Of a DNA stretch of 64,000 nucleotides, positions 53,020 to 61,516 are shown piece after piece (positions within the stretch are counted from its first letter, which is position 1; the number at the start of each line of letters is the position of its first letter). The notes under the pieces are model-generated. The model was not told the DNA's origin and ran no database searches. It was given only the letters and a program-made list of their open reading frames with translations. The position numbers and the translations under genes are program-made. The DNA comes from JBJYKD01 sp049310025. GTDB taxonomy: Bacteria; Bacillota; Thermosediminibacteria; Thermosediminibacterales; Tepidanaerobacteraceae. The stretch is from assembly GCF_049310025.1 (NCBI RefSeq), contig NZ_JBJYKD010000014.1, forward strand, positions 1 to 64,000, given 5' to 3'.

Positions 53020-53029
53020 TATAAAATTC

Positions 53030-53061
53030 AAGGCTCCATAAGTCTCATCTTACGGAGCCTT
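53030..53061. terminator. Hairpin after the two-component genes
   Basis: A stem of 8 plus 4 pairs with one mismatch (53030-53042 with 53049-53061). The following ATTTACTG is a poor U tract. Confidence 0.5.
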
Positions 53062-53137
53062 ATTTACTGAAGGGGATCCGTATTGCGGCGCCTGCCAGAT
53101 TTCTTCAGAGTACCAAAGTTTAAATATTATTTATATA

Positions 53138-55093
53138 TTATTTACTCTCGGCGGCCTGGATATTTCTTCCTCTCGATAATTTCTGTCTCTGGATAAGGTA
53201 GCCGGCCAGCAGGAGGACCGCACCAACGAGGTCCGTTCTCAGGCCGGGGGTTACCAGCAGGATCCCGCCCACAAAGAATATGATGCGCTCTGGCCAGGAC
53301 TCATGGGTAAGAAGGAATCCGGCCACGCCCGAGCCTACTCCGATGATACCTGTTATTGAAGTTACGGCTATCTGGATTATTTCCGCCGCGTGGACGTCTA
53401 TGAGCAGTAAAGCCGGATTATATACGAAGATGTAGGGCACCAGAAAAGCGGCAACCGCCAGCTTTGAAGCGTTAATACCGGTCCGCAGCGGATTGGCTTT
53501 TGCTATGCCGGCTCCGGCGAAGGCGGCCAGGGCCACGGGAGGCGTCACGTCGGCAATAATGCCGAAATAGAAGGCAAACATGTGCGCAGCCAGCACCGGC
53601 ACGTTCATCATTAAGAGTGCGGGGGCGGCAATGGTGGAGGTAATGACATAATTGGCCGTTGTGGGCACTCCCATGCCCAGAATAAGAGATGTGATCATCG
53701 TAAAGAACAGCGTGAGGAAAAGGTTGCCTTTGGCAAGCCCCACAAGCGTTGTCCCCATTTTAAGGCCGAGGCCCGTCTGGGTGACCACGCCAATAATGAT
53801 ACCCGCGCATGCGGTTGCCGCAATAACCCCGAGAGCGCCTCTTGCCCCCTGTTCAAGGCCCTTCATGATGTCGGCAAAGCTGATCCGCGTATTTTTTCTG
53901 AGCATTGCACACGCGATAGATAAGACGATTGCGTAGAGGGCGGCCTTCATAGGAGTATATCCGGTAACGAGAAGATATACAATGGCTATGAGGGGGAGGA
54001 AAAGATGCCCCCGTTCCAGGAGAATATTTTTAATTTTTGGCAGTTCGTCCCTGTTCAAGCCCCTGAGCCCCAGGCGCTTGGCCTCCAGATGGACGCCGGT
54101 CCATACTCCAAAGTAGTATAACACGGCCGGAATGACCGCCGCACCGATAATCCTTACATACGGGATTTGAGTAAATTCCGCCATCAGAAAAGCGGCTGCA
54201 CCCATGATGGGGGGCATCAGCTGCCCTCCGGTGGACGCTGTAGCCTCAACGGCTCCGGCAAATTCCGGTTTGTAACCCAGGCTTTTCATCATGGGGATGG
54301 TGAAACTACCTGTTCCCACCACATTGGCCACGGAGCTGCCGGAGACGGTGCCCATCAAACCGCTGGAGAGTACTGCCACCTTGGCGGGACCGCCGGCAGC
54401 CCAGCCGGCCACGGCGTTGGCAAGATCGATAAAGAACTGTCCCATACCGGTTTTCTCCAAATATGCACCGAACAATATGAACAGGAATATAAAAGTGGAA
54501 GAAACACCTATGGGTATTCCGAAAATACCTTCGGTTGTGTAGAAAAGGTGCTGGACCAGGCTCGGGAGGTCAACTCCCCGGTGAGCCAGCTGCCCCGGAA
54601 TGTACCGGCCAAACAGCGCGTACAGAATAAACAGTGAAGCTATGGTGACCATGGGCCAGCCCACCACCCGCCTGGCGGCGTCCAGAACCAGTAAGACCGC
54701 AATGAGACCTACCACGTAGTCCAGTGTGGTCACCGTCCCGGCCCTCAGGACTAGTTCTCTGTAAAACACAACTATATACATGGGCGCGGCGGCCCCCAGA
54801 ACGGCAAAAACAATGTCCACCGGATGGATCCTGTCCCTGGGCCAGCTGCTTCTGGCTGGGTATAGCAGGAAAATCAGGCAAAGACCGAAGGCCACATGGA
54901 CGGACCTCTGTATCATGGCGTCCAGCACTCCAAAGGTCGCCGTATAAAGCTGGAAGAGAGAAAAGGTAATGGCTATGGCAGCAATGATTTTTGCCGAAAA
55001 TCCCGTCAGCCTGCGGTAATCTGACTCCCTGTCGAACTTTATTAGGATCTCTTCGTTTCTGGCTACTGCTTCCTGCAGCTTATCAACGGTCAT
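53138..55093 (-). CDS. TAXI-type TRAP transporter fused permease
   Basis: A 651-residue permease in which DctQ-like (about 30-160) and DctM-like (about 170-590) parts are fused, as is usual for TAXI transporters, with about 16-18 membrane segments. GTVSGSSVANVVGTGSFTIP and SLILGMGVPTTANYVI are DctM landmarks. Uptake is driven by an ion gradient. AAAGGAG precedes the ATG, which overlaps the DUF1850 gene by 11 bases. Substrates of this class include glutamate, dicarboxylates and aromatics; not determined here. Confidence 0.9.
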   Translation of the reverse strand: MTVDKLQEAVARNEEILIKFDRESDYRRLTGFSAKIIAAIAITFSLFQLYTATFGVLDAMIQRSVHVAFGLCLIFLLYPARSSWPRDRIHPVDIVFAVLGAAAPMYIVVFYRELVLRAGTVTTLDYVVGLIAVLLVLDAARRVVGWPMVTIASLFILYALFGRYIPGQLAHRGVDLPSLVQHLFYTTEGIFGIPIGVSSTFIFLFILFGAYLEKTGMGQFFIDLANAVAGWAAGGPAKVAVLSSGLMGTVSGSSVANVVGTGSFTIPMMKSLGYKPEFAGAVEATASTGGQLMPPIMGAAAFLMAEFTQIPYVRIIGAAVIPAVLYYFGVWTGVHLEAKRLGLRGLNRDELPKIKNILLERGHLFLPLIAIVYLLVTGYTPMKAALYAIVLSIACAMLRKNTRISFADIMKGLEQGARGALGVIAATACAGIIIGVVTQTGLGLKMGTTLVGLAKGNLFLTLFFTMITSLILGMGVPTTANYVITSTIAAPALLMMNVPVLAAHMFAFYFGIIADVTPPVALAAFAGAGIAKANPLRTGINASKLAVAAFLVPYIFVYNPALLLIDVHAAEIIQIAVTSITGIIGVGSGVAGFLLTHESWPERIIFFVGGILLVTPGLRTDLVGAVLLLAGYLIQRQKLSRGRNIQAAESK

Positions 55094-55613
55094 TTTCCCG
55101 CTCCTTTCTTTTTATTATCCACCTGTTGATTGCCCTTATTTCGACAAGATCTTCAGGGCCTGCAAAATTCAGCAGGGGATATGTCCTGCCGCCAATACTT
55201 ATGGCATGGTTCGGGATAGGCGAAACTCTGATCGGGATTGAATCGAATGTTCTGGTTAAGTTCAATACAAACTCGCCTTTGTCGTTGACAAATGTTCCGT
55301 TTTCTTCCGAAAATGGCAGTCCCACCCCCAGAGAATAGTATTTTGTTTCATAGAGCACCAGTTTGTTATCGCCATCGATGCGAAAGAACTCATACACCGG
55401 AGTCTTCTGGACCGAGTGAATGAAGCTGAGAGTAAATTTTCCGTCCGGCGCGGGTATGACAGTGTTCGTTTTACGGTCTAAGTCTTTGATTGCTACCGCT
55501 TTTTCATGAGCTATCCTGTAATTTGCAAAAAAAGCTCCAATCAAAAAAATGAAAAGAAGTATAAATATTTCCAATCGCAGCTTCATAAAATACTGAGCAT
55601 TGGATTTCTCCAA
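55083..55613 (-). CDS. DUF1850 protein of the TAXI transporter operon
   Basis: A 176-residue protein with one N-terminal membrane segment (about 13-31) and a DUF1850 domain (FTLSFIHSVQKTPVYEFFRID, then RTYPLLNFAG). DUF1850 genes commonly lie between TAXI binding protein and permease genes, as here; their role is not known. The best start is TTG 55613, nine bases after GAGGAGGT (55623-55630), but this TTG is inside a perfect 12-bp hairpin; ATG at the tenth codon has no ribosome site. Confidence 0.8.
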   Translation of the reverse strand: MEKSNAQYFMKLRLEIFILLFIFLIGAFFANYRIAHEKAVAIKDLDRKTNTVIPAPDGKFTLSFIHSVQKTPVYEFFRIDGDNKLVLYETKYYSLGVGLPFSEENGTFVNDKGEFVLNLTRTFDSIPIRVSPIPNHAISIGGRTYPLLNFAGPEDLVEIRAINRWIIKRKERENDR

Positions 55614-55620
55614 TGCTCAG
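55593..55620 (-). promoter_or_regulatory. GAAA-capped hairpin burying the DUF1850 start codon
   Basis: On the minus strand CTGAGCATTGGA pairs perfectly with TCCAATGCTCAG (arms 55609-55620 and 55593-55604) around a GAAA tetraloop. The TTG start (55611-55613) lies in the first arm and the ribosome site directly before it. It separates the binding-protein gene from the rest of the operon. Confidence 0.7.
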
Positions 55621-55634
55621 CGACCTCCTCAGGC

Positions 55635-56621
55635 TTATTTTTTCTCTTTGAAGTATTTCTCGGCTCCCGGATGAAGTGTGATGGACATGCCCAATTGTCC
55701 CGTCTCTGGTTTAATTTTCTTGCCCACGGCATGGGCGGCTTCCAGCCTGTTGAGGTTCTCATACATGGTTTTCACCAGATTGTAGGCCGTTTCTTCATCC
55801 ATCTTGGAACTGACGGCCAGCATTGACATGACCGAAACGGCTTTGACATCTTCCGCCTGACCGCTGTATGTGTTGGCCGGTATCACCGTCTTTGTATAAA
55901 ATGGATATTGCTGAATGAGTTTGTCGGCAAAAGCGTCATCGACGGGTATAAGTTTGATTTTGTGCTGGGCTGCGATATCCTGTACTGCGGCGGTGGGGAA
56001 TCCCGCTGTCAGGAAAGCCGCATCGATGTTGCCGTCTTTTAAGTTGTTGGCGGCTTCGGCAAAGGAAAGATACTGGGCGTTGATGTCATTGTAAGTAATA
56101 CCCGCCGCGGCCAGTATCTGCCTGGCATTGGCCTCAGCGCCGCTGCCGGCAGCGCCGACCGCCACCTTTTTGCCCTTCAAGTCTTCAATTTTGTTTATGC
56201 CTTTACTTTCCAGCGTTACTATCTGTATGGTTTCGGGATACAGAGTTACAAGGCCTCTGATGTCTTCATATTTTTTGTCCTTAAACATCTCGGTACCGTT
56301 GGCGGCGTAATAAGCTATGTCGTTCTGAACAAAGATGACATCCACCTTGCCGTCCCTGAGCAGATTAACGTTTGCCACAGAAGCTCCAGTGCTCTGCGCC
56401 GTGGAGTTGACGCCTTTTATGTTGTTATTCCAGATGTCGGCGAGAGCGCCGCCCAGCGGGAAATAGGTACCGGCGGTGCCGCCTGTGGCGATGGTGATAA
56501 ATTTTTGTTCTCCGGAACTCTGGTTTGAATCCTGAGAACCGCCGCTGTTGCCACCGCACCCGGCTGCCAGCAACGCCAGCAACAGGGCGGCTGCCGTAAG
56601 AGCAATTATCTTTTTGCCCAT
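55635..56621 (-). CDS. TAXI-type TRAP transporter substrate-binding lipoprotein
   Basis: A 328-residue TAXI-family binding protein with a lipobox LLAAGC (Cys about residue 22), Gly/Ser/Gln-rich linker and the family start ITIATGGTAGTYFPLGGALA; GAAGSGAEANARQIL is the second conserved block. ATG 56621 is chosen because GGGAGGG lies seven bases upstream; the frame start at 56636 overlaps that site. First gene of the three-gene TAXI operon. Confidence 0.9.
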   Translation of the reverse strand: MGKKIIALTAAALLLALLAAGCGGNSGGSQDSNQSSGEQKFITIATGGTAGTYFPLGGALADIWNNNIKGVNSTAQSTGASVANVNLLRDGKVDVIFVQNDIAYYAANGTEMFKDKKYEDIRGLVTLYPETIQIVTLESKGINKIEDLKGKKVAVGAAGSGAEANARQILAAAGITYNDINAQYLSFAEAANNLKDGNIDAAFLTAGFPTAAVQDIAAQHKIKLIPVDDAFADKLIQQYPFYTKTVIPANTYSGQAEDVKAVSVMSMLAVSSKMDEETAYNLVKTMYENLNRLEAAHAVGKKIKPETGQLGMSITLHPGAEKYFKEKK

Positions 56622-56966
56622 TCTTTTCCCTCCCAACCAATTTTTATAAAATTACACTTATTCTATTCTATTCCGTGGGTAACCGAAATCTACAGATAAC
56701 CACTGAATACAACAGAAATTAAATGCATGTATACAGTATAATTATGCATAACGGCCATTTGATAAAATTAAAAAAAATAAATATTTGAAAGCATGCTCAT
56801 GTTTTGCAGGATTTTAAATAATTTTTGAAGAAATACAATAATATCGAAGTGTATAGAAGCCCCTGCATCTAAGATTGCGGGGTTTTTTTATAGAAGGCAG
56901 GTATAATTATTTGAAAATTTAAGTAAAATAATAAAATATGTCGAAAGGAGGCGTAAGTGCGATTTT
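56622..56966. promoter_or_regulatory. Divergent intergenic region between TAXI operon and sigma-54 activator
   Basis: No gene is seen. An ATGCAT pair (56723-56728 and 56744-56749) flanks a TATAAT at 56737-56742. A terminator-like hairpin (56860-56889) sits on the + strand ahead of the activator gene. The ribosome site AAAGGAGG is at 56944-56951. I cannot place a confident promoter for either direction. Confidence 0.35.
56860..56889 (+). terminator. Orphan terminator upstream of the sigma-54 activator gene
   Basis: CCCC plus GCA (56860-56867, T bulged) pairs with TGCGGGG (56876-56882), followed by TTTTTTT. No gene precedes it on this strand, so it would end a leader RNA or small RNA, or attenuate the activator transcript. 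Confidence 0.55.
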
Positions 56967-58838
56967 ATGAGCGAAAAAATACTGTTTATCGCACCATATC
57001 AAGAAATGGCTGAAATGGCTTTAGAAATGGCAAGCTTATACCATTTTGATGTGAAGGTAAAGACGGCTTTAATGGAGGAAGCTGCCGAACTTGCAAAAAA
57101 AGCCGAACAGGATGGTATAGAAGTAATTATAAGCCGTGGGGCCACATTGGCGGCAATAAGAAATGAATGCAGTTTGCCAGTCGTGGAAATCTATGACAAC
57201 AATTTAGAGATTTTAAGGGCGATTCAAAAGGCAGCAGGTTACGGAAAAAATTTAGCAATTATATGGTACAACGAAATTTCTTACGACGAGGACTTTATAT
57301 ATACATTATTACAAGTAGATGTTCACTTTTATAAATACGAAACAAAAGATGAAATAGAAAGATTGGTTATAACTGCATTGGAAAACGGAGCCGACGTAAT
57401 CATTGGGGGAGCTTATACCGTTAGTTTTGCCGAAAAACTAGGCAAAAAGGGAATTGTCATTGGTACTGATAAAGAATCTATTTTAAGGACATTAAGGCAG
57501 GCCCAGTACATTTTGGAGATAAAAAAAGAGGAAGAAATCAAAAGAAAAAGGATAGAAACAATAATACAGAACGTGCATGACGGGGTTATTGCGGTCGATC
57601 AGAATGGTATTATTACAACTTTTAATCCCATGGCAGAAAATATAATGAAAATCAAGGCTGTTGACGTCATAGGGAAATATGCAAAAGATGTCATTCCCAA
57701 TACCAAACTTTCAGAAGTAATTGAAGGAGAGGATCAACTTGATCAATTGCAGGATGTTGGTAGTGCCATTATATCCACCAATAGAGTGAAAATGAAAATA
57801 AAAGACGAAATTGTGGGTGCTGTGGCTACATTCCAAGATGTAACCAGAATTCAACAGTTAGAACAGCAAATCAGGCAAAAACTTTATAGTAAAGGCCATG
57901 TGGCAAAATATAATTTTGAAGATATTATAGGGAAATCGCCGATATTGACAAGAACCAAAAATATAGCAAAAAGATTCGCCCTGACGGATGAGACTATTCT
58001 ATTAATGGGAGAATCAGGGACCGGAAAAGAAATGTTTGCCCAGAGCATACACAATCAGAGCCAGAGAAAAAACGGGCCATTTGTGGCCGTGAATTGTGCG
58101 GAACTTTCGACTAATCTTTTTGAAAGCGAGCTTTTCGGGTATGAAGAAGGGGCATTTACCGGGGCTAAAAAAGGTGGAAAAGATGGCCTTTTTTTATTGG
58201 CTCACGGTGGGACTATTTTCCTGGATGAAATAAGTGAAATACCTGTTTCCTTACAAACCGCAATTTTACGCGTGATTCAGGAGAAAACTGTAAAGCCTAT
58301 CGGATCGGATAAAATAATTCCCGTTAATGTGAGGATAATAGCCGCTTCTAATAAAAACTTGAAAAATCTTGTAGATGAAGGCCTTTTTCGCAAAGATCTT
58401 TATTATCGCTTAAATGTATTAACGATTCGCATTCCGCCTTTAAGGGAGCGCAAATCAGATATACCTTTGATTATTAAAGCTATTGCTCAAAAATACAGCT
58501 GTAACATAAAGCTAAGCGAAGAAGCCCTGGAGTTTTTGGTTAACTATCAATGGCCTGGAAATGTAAGAGAATTAATAAATGTCGTAAAAAGAATTGCAAT
58601 ACTTTATGGTGATAAATTAATAACAAAGTCAGATTTGGTAGAAATAATGCCAGAAATATGCGGAAGTGATTTTGCAGGTGAAAGTAAATTTTTTGTGAGG
58701 ATAAATGGCACGCTGAATGATATAATCAAACAATGCATCGAGAAAACCCTGGAAATGACCAATGGAAATCAATCGCAGGCAGCTAAAATTTTAGGAGTAA
58801 GCAGGTCTTTTTTGTGGAGAAAATTAAAAAATTTGTAG
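56967..58838 (+). CDS. PrpR-like sigma-54-dependent activator
   Basis: A 623-residue activator with a PrpR_N sensor domain (about 1-185: IEVIISRGATLAAIR, GADVIIGGAYTV), a PAS domain (about 195-305: IIQNVHDGVIAVDQNG), a sigma-54 AAA+ domain (about 325-550: Walker A GESGTGKE, EGAFTGAKKG for sigma-54 contact, Walker B GTIFLDEIS) and a Fis-type HTH (QSQAAKILGVSRSFLWRKL). PrpR_N domains sense small carboxylates such as 2-methylcitrate. ATG 56967 is 15 bases after AAAGGAGG; a GTG at 56957 at better distance opens an 18-codon overlapping frame instead. The -24/-12 promoter downstream is its likely target. Confidence 0.9.
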   Translation: MSEKILFIAPYQEMAEMALEMASLYHFDVKVKTALMEEAAELAKKAEQDGIEVIISRGATLAAIRNECSLPVVEIYDNNLEILRAIQKAAGYGKNLAIIWYNEISYDEDFIYTLLQVDVHFYKYETKDEIERLVITALENGADVIIGGAYTVSFAEKLGKKGIVIGTDKESILRTLRQAQYILEIKKEEEIKRKRIETIIQNVHDGVIAVDQNGIITTFNPMAENIMKIKAVDVIGKYAKDVIPNTKLSEVIEGEDQLDQLQDVGSAIISTNRVKMKIKDEIVGAVATFQDVTRIQQLEQQIRQKLYSKGHVAKYNFEDIIGKSPILTRTKNIAKRFALTDETILLMGESGTGKEMFAQSIHNQSQRKNGPFVAVNCAELSTNLFESELFGYEEGAFTGAKKGGKDGLFLLAHGGTIFLDEISEIPVSLQTAILRVIQEKTVKPIGSDKIIPVNVRIIAASNKNLKNLVDEGLFRKDLYYRLNVLTIRIPPLRERKSDIPLIIKAIAQKYSCNIKLSEEALEFLVNYQWPGNVRELINVVKRIAILYGDKLITKSDLVEIMPEICGSDFAGESKFFVRINGTLNDIIKQCIEKTLEMTNGNQSQAAKILGVSRSFLWRKLKNL

Positions 58839-58842
58839 CATA

Positions 58843-58884
58843 TGTTACAATATGTAACAATAAATTGTTGCCAGATCTAACAAT
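58843..58884. promoter_or_regulatory. Candidate enhancer sites for the sigma-54 activator
   Basis: Two inverted repeats: TGTTACA-ATA-TGTAACA (58843-58859) and ATTGTT-N9-AACAAT (58864-58884). They lie about 50-90 bp upstream of the -24 box, the normal range for enhancer-bound AAA+ activators, and share TGTTA/TAACA-like half sites. Confidence 0.6.
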
Positions 58885-58931
58885 ATATTGATTAATATTT
58901 AAAAATTACTATTTGGCAAGGGGTCTATAAG

Positions 58932-58947
58932 TGGCATGAAGTTTGCT
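58932..58947 (+). promoter_or_regulatory. Sigma-54 (-24/-12) promoter
   Basis: TGGCAT (58932-58937), five bases, then TTGCT (58943-58947). The GG and GC doublets are separated by 10 bases as the consensus requires. It lies about 50 bp before the lyase start. Confidence 0.88.
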
Positions 58948-58995
58948 TAATAGTTTTGTTGATAATAAAAAAAATAAGGGTATGAGGTGGTTTTG

Positions 58996-59892
58996 TTGGA
59001 AAAAATGACAACCAGACTTCGCAAACTTCTTGCCAGAGACGAAATTCTGGTGGCGCCCGGAGCACATGATGTTTTAACCGCCAAAATAATAGAAAAGGAG
59101 GGATTTGAGGCCGTATATATGACCGGATACGGTACTTCGGCAAGCCTTCTGGGAAAACCTGATGTGGGGCTTTTAACCTTGACAGAAATGGTTCAAAGGG
59201 CCGCAAACATAGCGGAAGCCGTTAACATCCCAGTCATAGCTGACGGAGATACCGGTTACGGGAATGCGGTAAATGTAATGAGGACTGTTAGAGAGTACGA
59301 AAAAGCAGGAGTAGCGTGCATTCAACTGGAAGATCAAGTGGCTCCGAAAAAATGCGGTCACATGCTCGGTCGGGAGATTATTTCAAAAGAAGAAATGGTG
59401 GGAAAAATTAAAGCGGCCTGTGATGCAAGACGGGATCCCGATTTTATGATCATGGCAAGAACCGATGCTCGGACAAATTATGGAATTAAGGAGGCTATTG
59501 AGCGCGGAAAGGCCTATGAAGAAGCCGGTGCGGATATTATTTTTATAGAATCAGTCGAATCAATAGAAGAAATGAAAATTGTTACAAGCAGTTTTAAAGT
59601 TCCAGTGCTGGCGAATATGCTTGAACACGGCAGGACTCCCCTTTTGTCTGCTAAAGAATTGCAGGAAATAGGGTATGATCTTGTTATTTTCTGCGTATCT
59701 TCCACATATGTTACCGCTAAGGCTGTTACTGATCTTATGAAAATTTTGAAGACCGAAGGTACTACCAGAAACTACCTTGATAAAATGATTCCATTTGAAG
59801 AGTTTAATAAATTAATCGGGCTTCCCGAAATAAGACTTATCGAGCAAAAATATGCCACGGGGCGTGATTATGTGGTGCCTGAAGGCAAGTAA
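58996..59892 (+). CDS. Isocitrate lyase/PEP mutase family lyase
   Basis: A 298-residue TIM-barrel enzyme of the ICL/PEPM superfamily. Metal and carboxylate binding residues are in IADGDTGYGNAVNV (about 80-93) and QLEDQVAPKKCGHM, where KKCGH is the lyase signature with the catalytic Cys (about residue 120). It resembles methylisocitrate lyase, 2,3-dimethylmalate lyase and oxaloacetate decarboxylase-like proteins and would cleave a 2-hydroxy-di/tricarboxylate to pyruvate or a related oxoacid. Start TTG 58996 lies five bases after GAGGTGG; GTG 58987 overlaps that site. First gene of the sigma-54 operon with a TRAP importer. Confidence 0.83.
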   Translation: MEKMTTRLRKLLARDEILVAPGAHDVLTAKIIEKEGFEAVYMTGYGTSASLLGKPDVGLLTLTEMVQRAANIAEAVNIPVIADGDTGYGNAVNVMRTVREYEKAGVACIQLEDQVAPKKCGHMLGREIISKEEMVGKIKAACDARRDPDFMIMARTDARTNYGIKEAIERGKAYEEAGADIIFIESVESIEEMKIVTSSFKVPVLANMLEHGRTPLLSAKELQEIGYDLVIFCVSSTYVTAKAVTDLMKILKTEGTTRNYLDKMIPFEEFNKLIGLPEIRLIEQKYATGRDYVVPEGK

Positions 59893-59915
59893 AATGTGCA
59901 TGGAGGTAGAAAATT

Positions 59916-60956
59916 ATGAAAAGGTTATCATTTCTAACACTAGTTATGTTTTTAATTTTCTCGCTTATGTTAACAGGATGCGGTGGGTCGGGTCAGAATT
60001 CCGGAAAACAGGAAAATGAACAGGGACAAACCAATCAAAATTCAGGGTCAGCAGTGGTTTTAAAATTAAGCCATACGGGCAATCCTCAACATTTCTATCA
60101 GAAAGGTGCGGAAAAGTTTGCTGAATTGGTAAGCAAAAATACTAATGATCAGGTAAAAATAGAGATATATCCATCGGATTCTCTGGCACCTCAAAGAGAA
60201 AGCGTTGAAGGCGCTCAACTGGGGACTATAGATATGGTTTTAACTTCCACCATGGAACTTTCTAATTTTGAATCAAGTATCGGCGTTTTTGACTTACCAT
60301 TTTTATTTTCATCGAGAGAAAAAGCTTACGCTGTCTTTGATGGGCCTGTTGGAGAAAAAATTGCTAAGAATTTTGAAAATAAAGGTCTGGTAATCTTAGC
60401 ATATTGGGAAAACGGTTTTAGGCACGTTACAAACAATAAAAAACCTATACAGACGCCGGATGATTTGAAAGGCATGAAAATAAGAGTTCCAGAAAGCACT
60501 GTCTATATAGACACTTTTAAAGCTCTTGGCGCATCGCCGACTCCTATTTCCTTTGGTGAACTTTATTCTGCGTTGCAACTTGGCACGGTGGACGGTCAGG
60601 AAAACCCACTGGCCCACTTAATTAATCAAAAGTTTTACGAAGTGCAAAAATACTGCACCCTAACAGGCCATTTTTATACTGCTGAACCGCTGGTTATAAG
60701 TAAAATTGTGTGGGATAAGTTAACGCCCGATCAACAAAATGCCATAAAAGAAGCGGCTATGGAAGCCGGAAGATATGAACGAGAGTTGTCTAAAGAAGCC
60801 GATGAAAAATATTTGCAGGAAGCTAAAGATAAAGGAGTTCAATTTGTGGAAAAACCGGACCTGGATGCTTTTCGAAAAGCGGTGGAACCTGTATATGAAA
60901 AATACAGCGCAAAATATGGCAATCTATTAACAGAAGTTAGAGATGCAGCCAAATAA
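59916..60956 (+). CDS. dctP: TRAP transporter substrate-binding lipoprotein
   Basis: A 346-residue DctP-family protein with signal peptide and lipobox MLTGC (Cys about residue 23). Family landmarks are LKLSHTGNPQHFYQKGAEKF, the Arg of MKIRVPES that binds the substrate carboxylate, and GELYSALQLGTVDGQENPL. It should bind a carboxylic acid outside the cell. Followed by a GC-rich hairpin and the dctQ and dctM genes. Confidence 0.92.
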   Translation: MKRLSFLTLVMFLIFSLMLTGCGGSGQNSGKQENEQGQTNQNSGSAVVLKLSHTGNPQHFYQKGAEKFAELVSKNTNDQVKIEIYPSDSLAPQRESVEGAQLGTIDMVLTSTMELSNFESSIGVFDLPFLFSSREKAYAVFDGPVGEKIAKNFENKGLVILAYWENGFRHVTNNKKPIQTPDDLKGMKIRVPESTVYIDTFKALGASPTPISFGELYSALQLGTVDGQENPLAHLINQKFYEVQKYCTLTGHFYTAEPLVISKIVWDKLTPDQQNAIKEAAMEAGRYERELSKEADEKYLQEAKDKGVQFVEKPDLDAFRKAVEPVYEKYSAKYGNLLTEVRDAAK

Positions 60957-60960
60957 CAAT

Positions 60961-60978
60961 GGGGGGATTTATCCCCCC
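60961..60978 (+). other. Hairpin between dctP and dctQ
   Basis: GGGGGGA (60961-60967) pairs with TCCCCCC (60972-60978) around TTTA. No U run follows; likely an mRNA stability or attenuation element rather than a full terminator. Confidence 0.6.
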
Positions 60979-61021
60979 TATATAATAAACAAAAGTATTT
61001 TAAAAAAGGGTGAATTTCCAA

Positions 61022-61501
61022 ATGACGGTTTATGAAAAGGTGTTAAATGCCATTAATAATTTTCTCATCATTATCATTACATTTTTATTTGGAACAATGA
61101 GCTTGGCCAGTTTGTTCCAGGTTATATTTAGATATGTTCTAAAGCAACCCCTTCCCTGGTCGGAGGAACTGGCACGGTTTTTATTTGTATGGGTGGTTTT
61201 CCTGGGCTCGGCGGTGGCGGTAAAGGAAAAAGCCCATGTAGGTCTGGAGTATTTTGTAGATAAACTGGGGATGTCACAAAAAAAGCTTGTTTATGGCATT
61301 GCATATATTTTGTGTATAGGTATGTCTATTGTAATATTCATAAACGGATGGAATATTGTGAAAAGTACTTTTTCACAACTGTCCCCCGCTATGCAAATAC
61401 CGATGGCCTATGTTTATTTTGCCATACCGCTTGGTTTTTTGATATCAGCTTTTAATTTTTTGTATCTTTTTATAAATATGTTTAAACCTATTGAGAAATA
61501 A
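61022..61501 (+). CDS. dctQ: TRAP transporter small permease
   Basis: A 159-residue DctQ protein with four membrane helices and the family motif RYVLKQPLPWSEELARFLFVW (about residues 39-58). ATG 61022 follows AAAGGGTGA; a GTG at 61010 lies within that site. Partner of DctM. Confidence 0.9.
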   Translation: MTVYEKVLNAINNFLIIIITFLFGTMSLASLFQVIFRYVLKQPLPWSEELARFLFVWVVFLGSAVAVKEKAHVGLEYFVDKLGMSQKKLVYGIAYILCIGMSIVIFINGWNIVKSTFSQLSPAMQIPMAYVYFAIPLGFLISAFNFLYLFINMFKPIEK

Positions 61502-61516
61502 AAAGAGGTGATAAAG

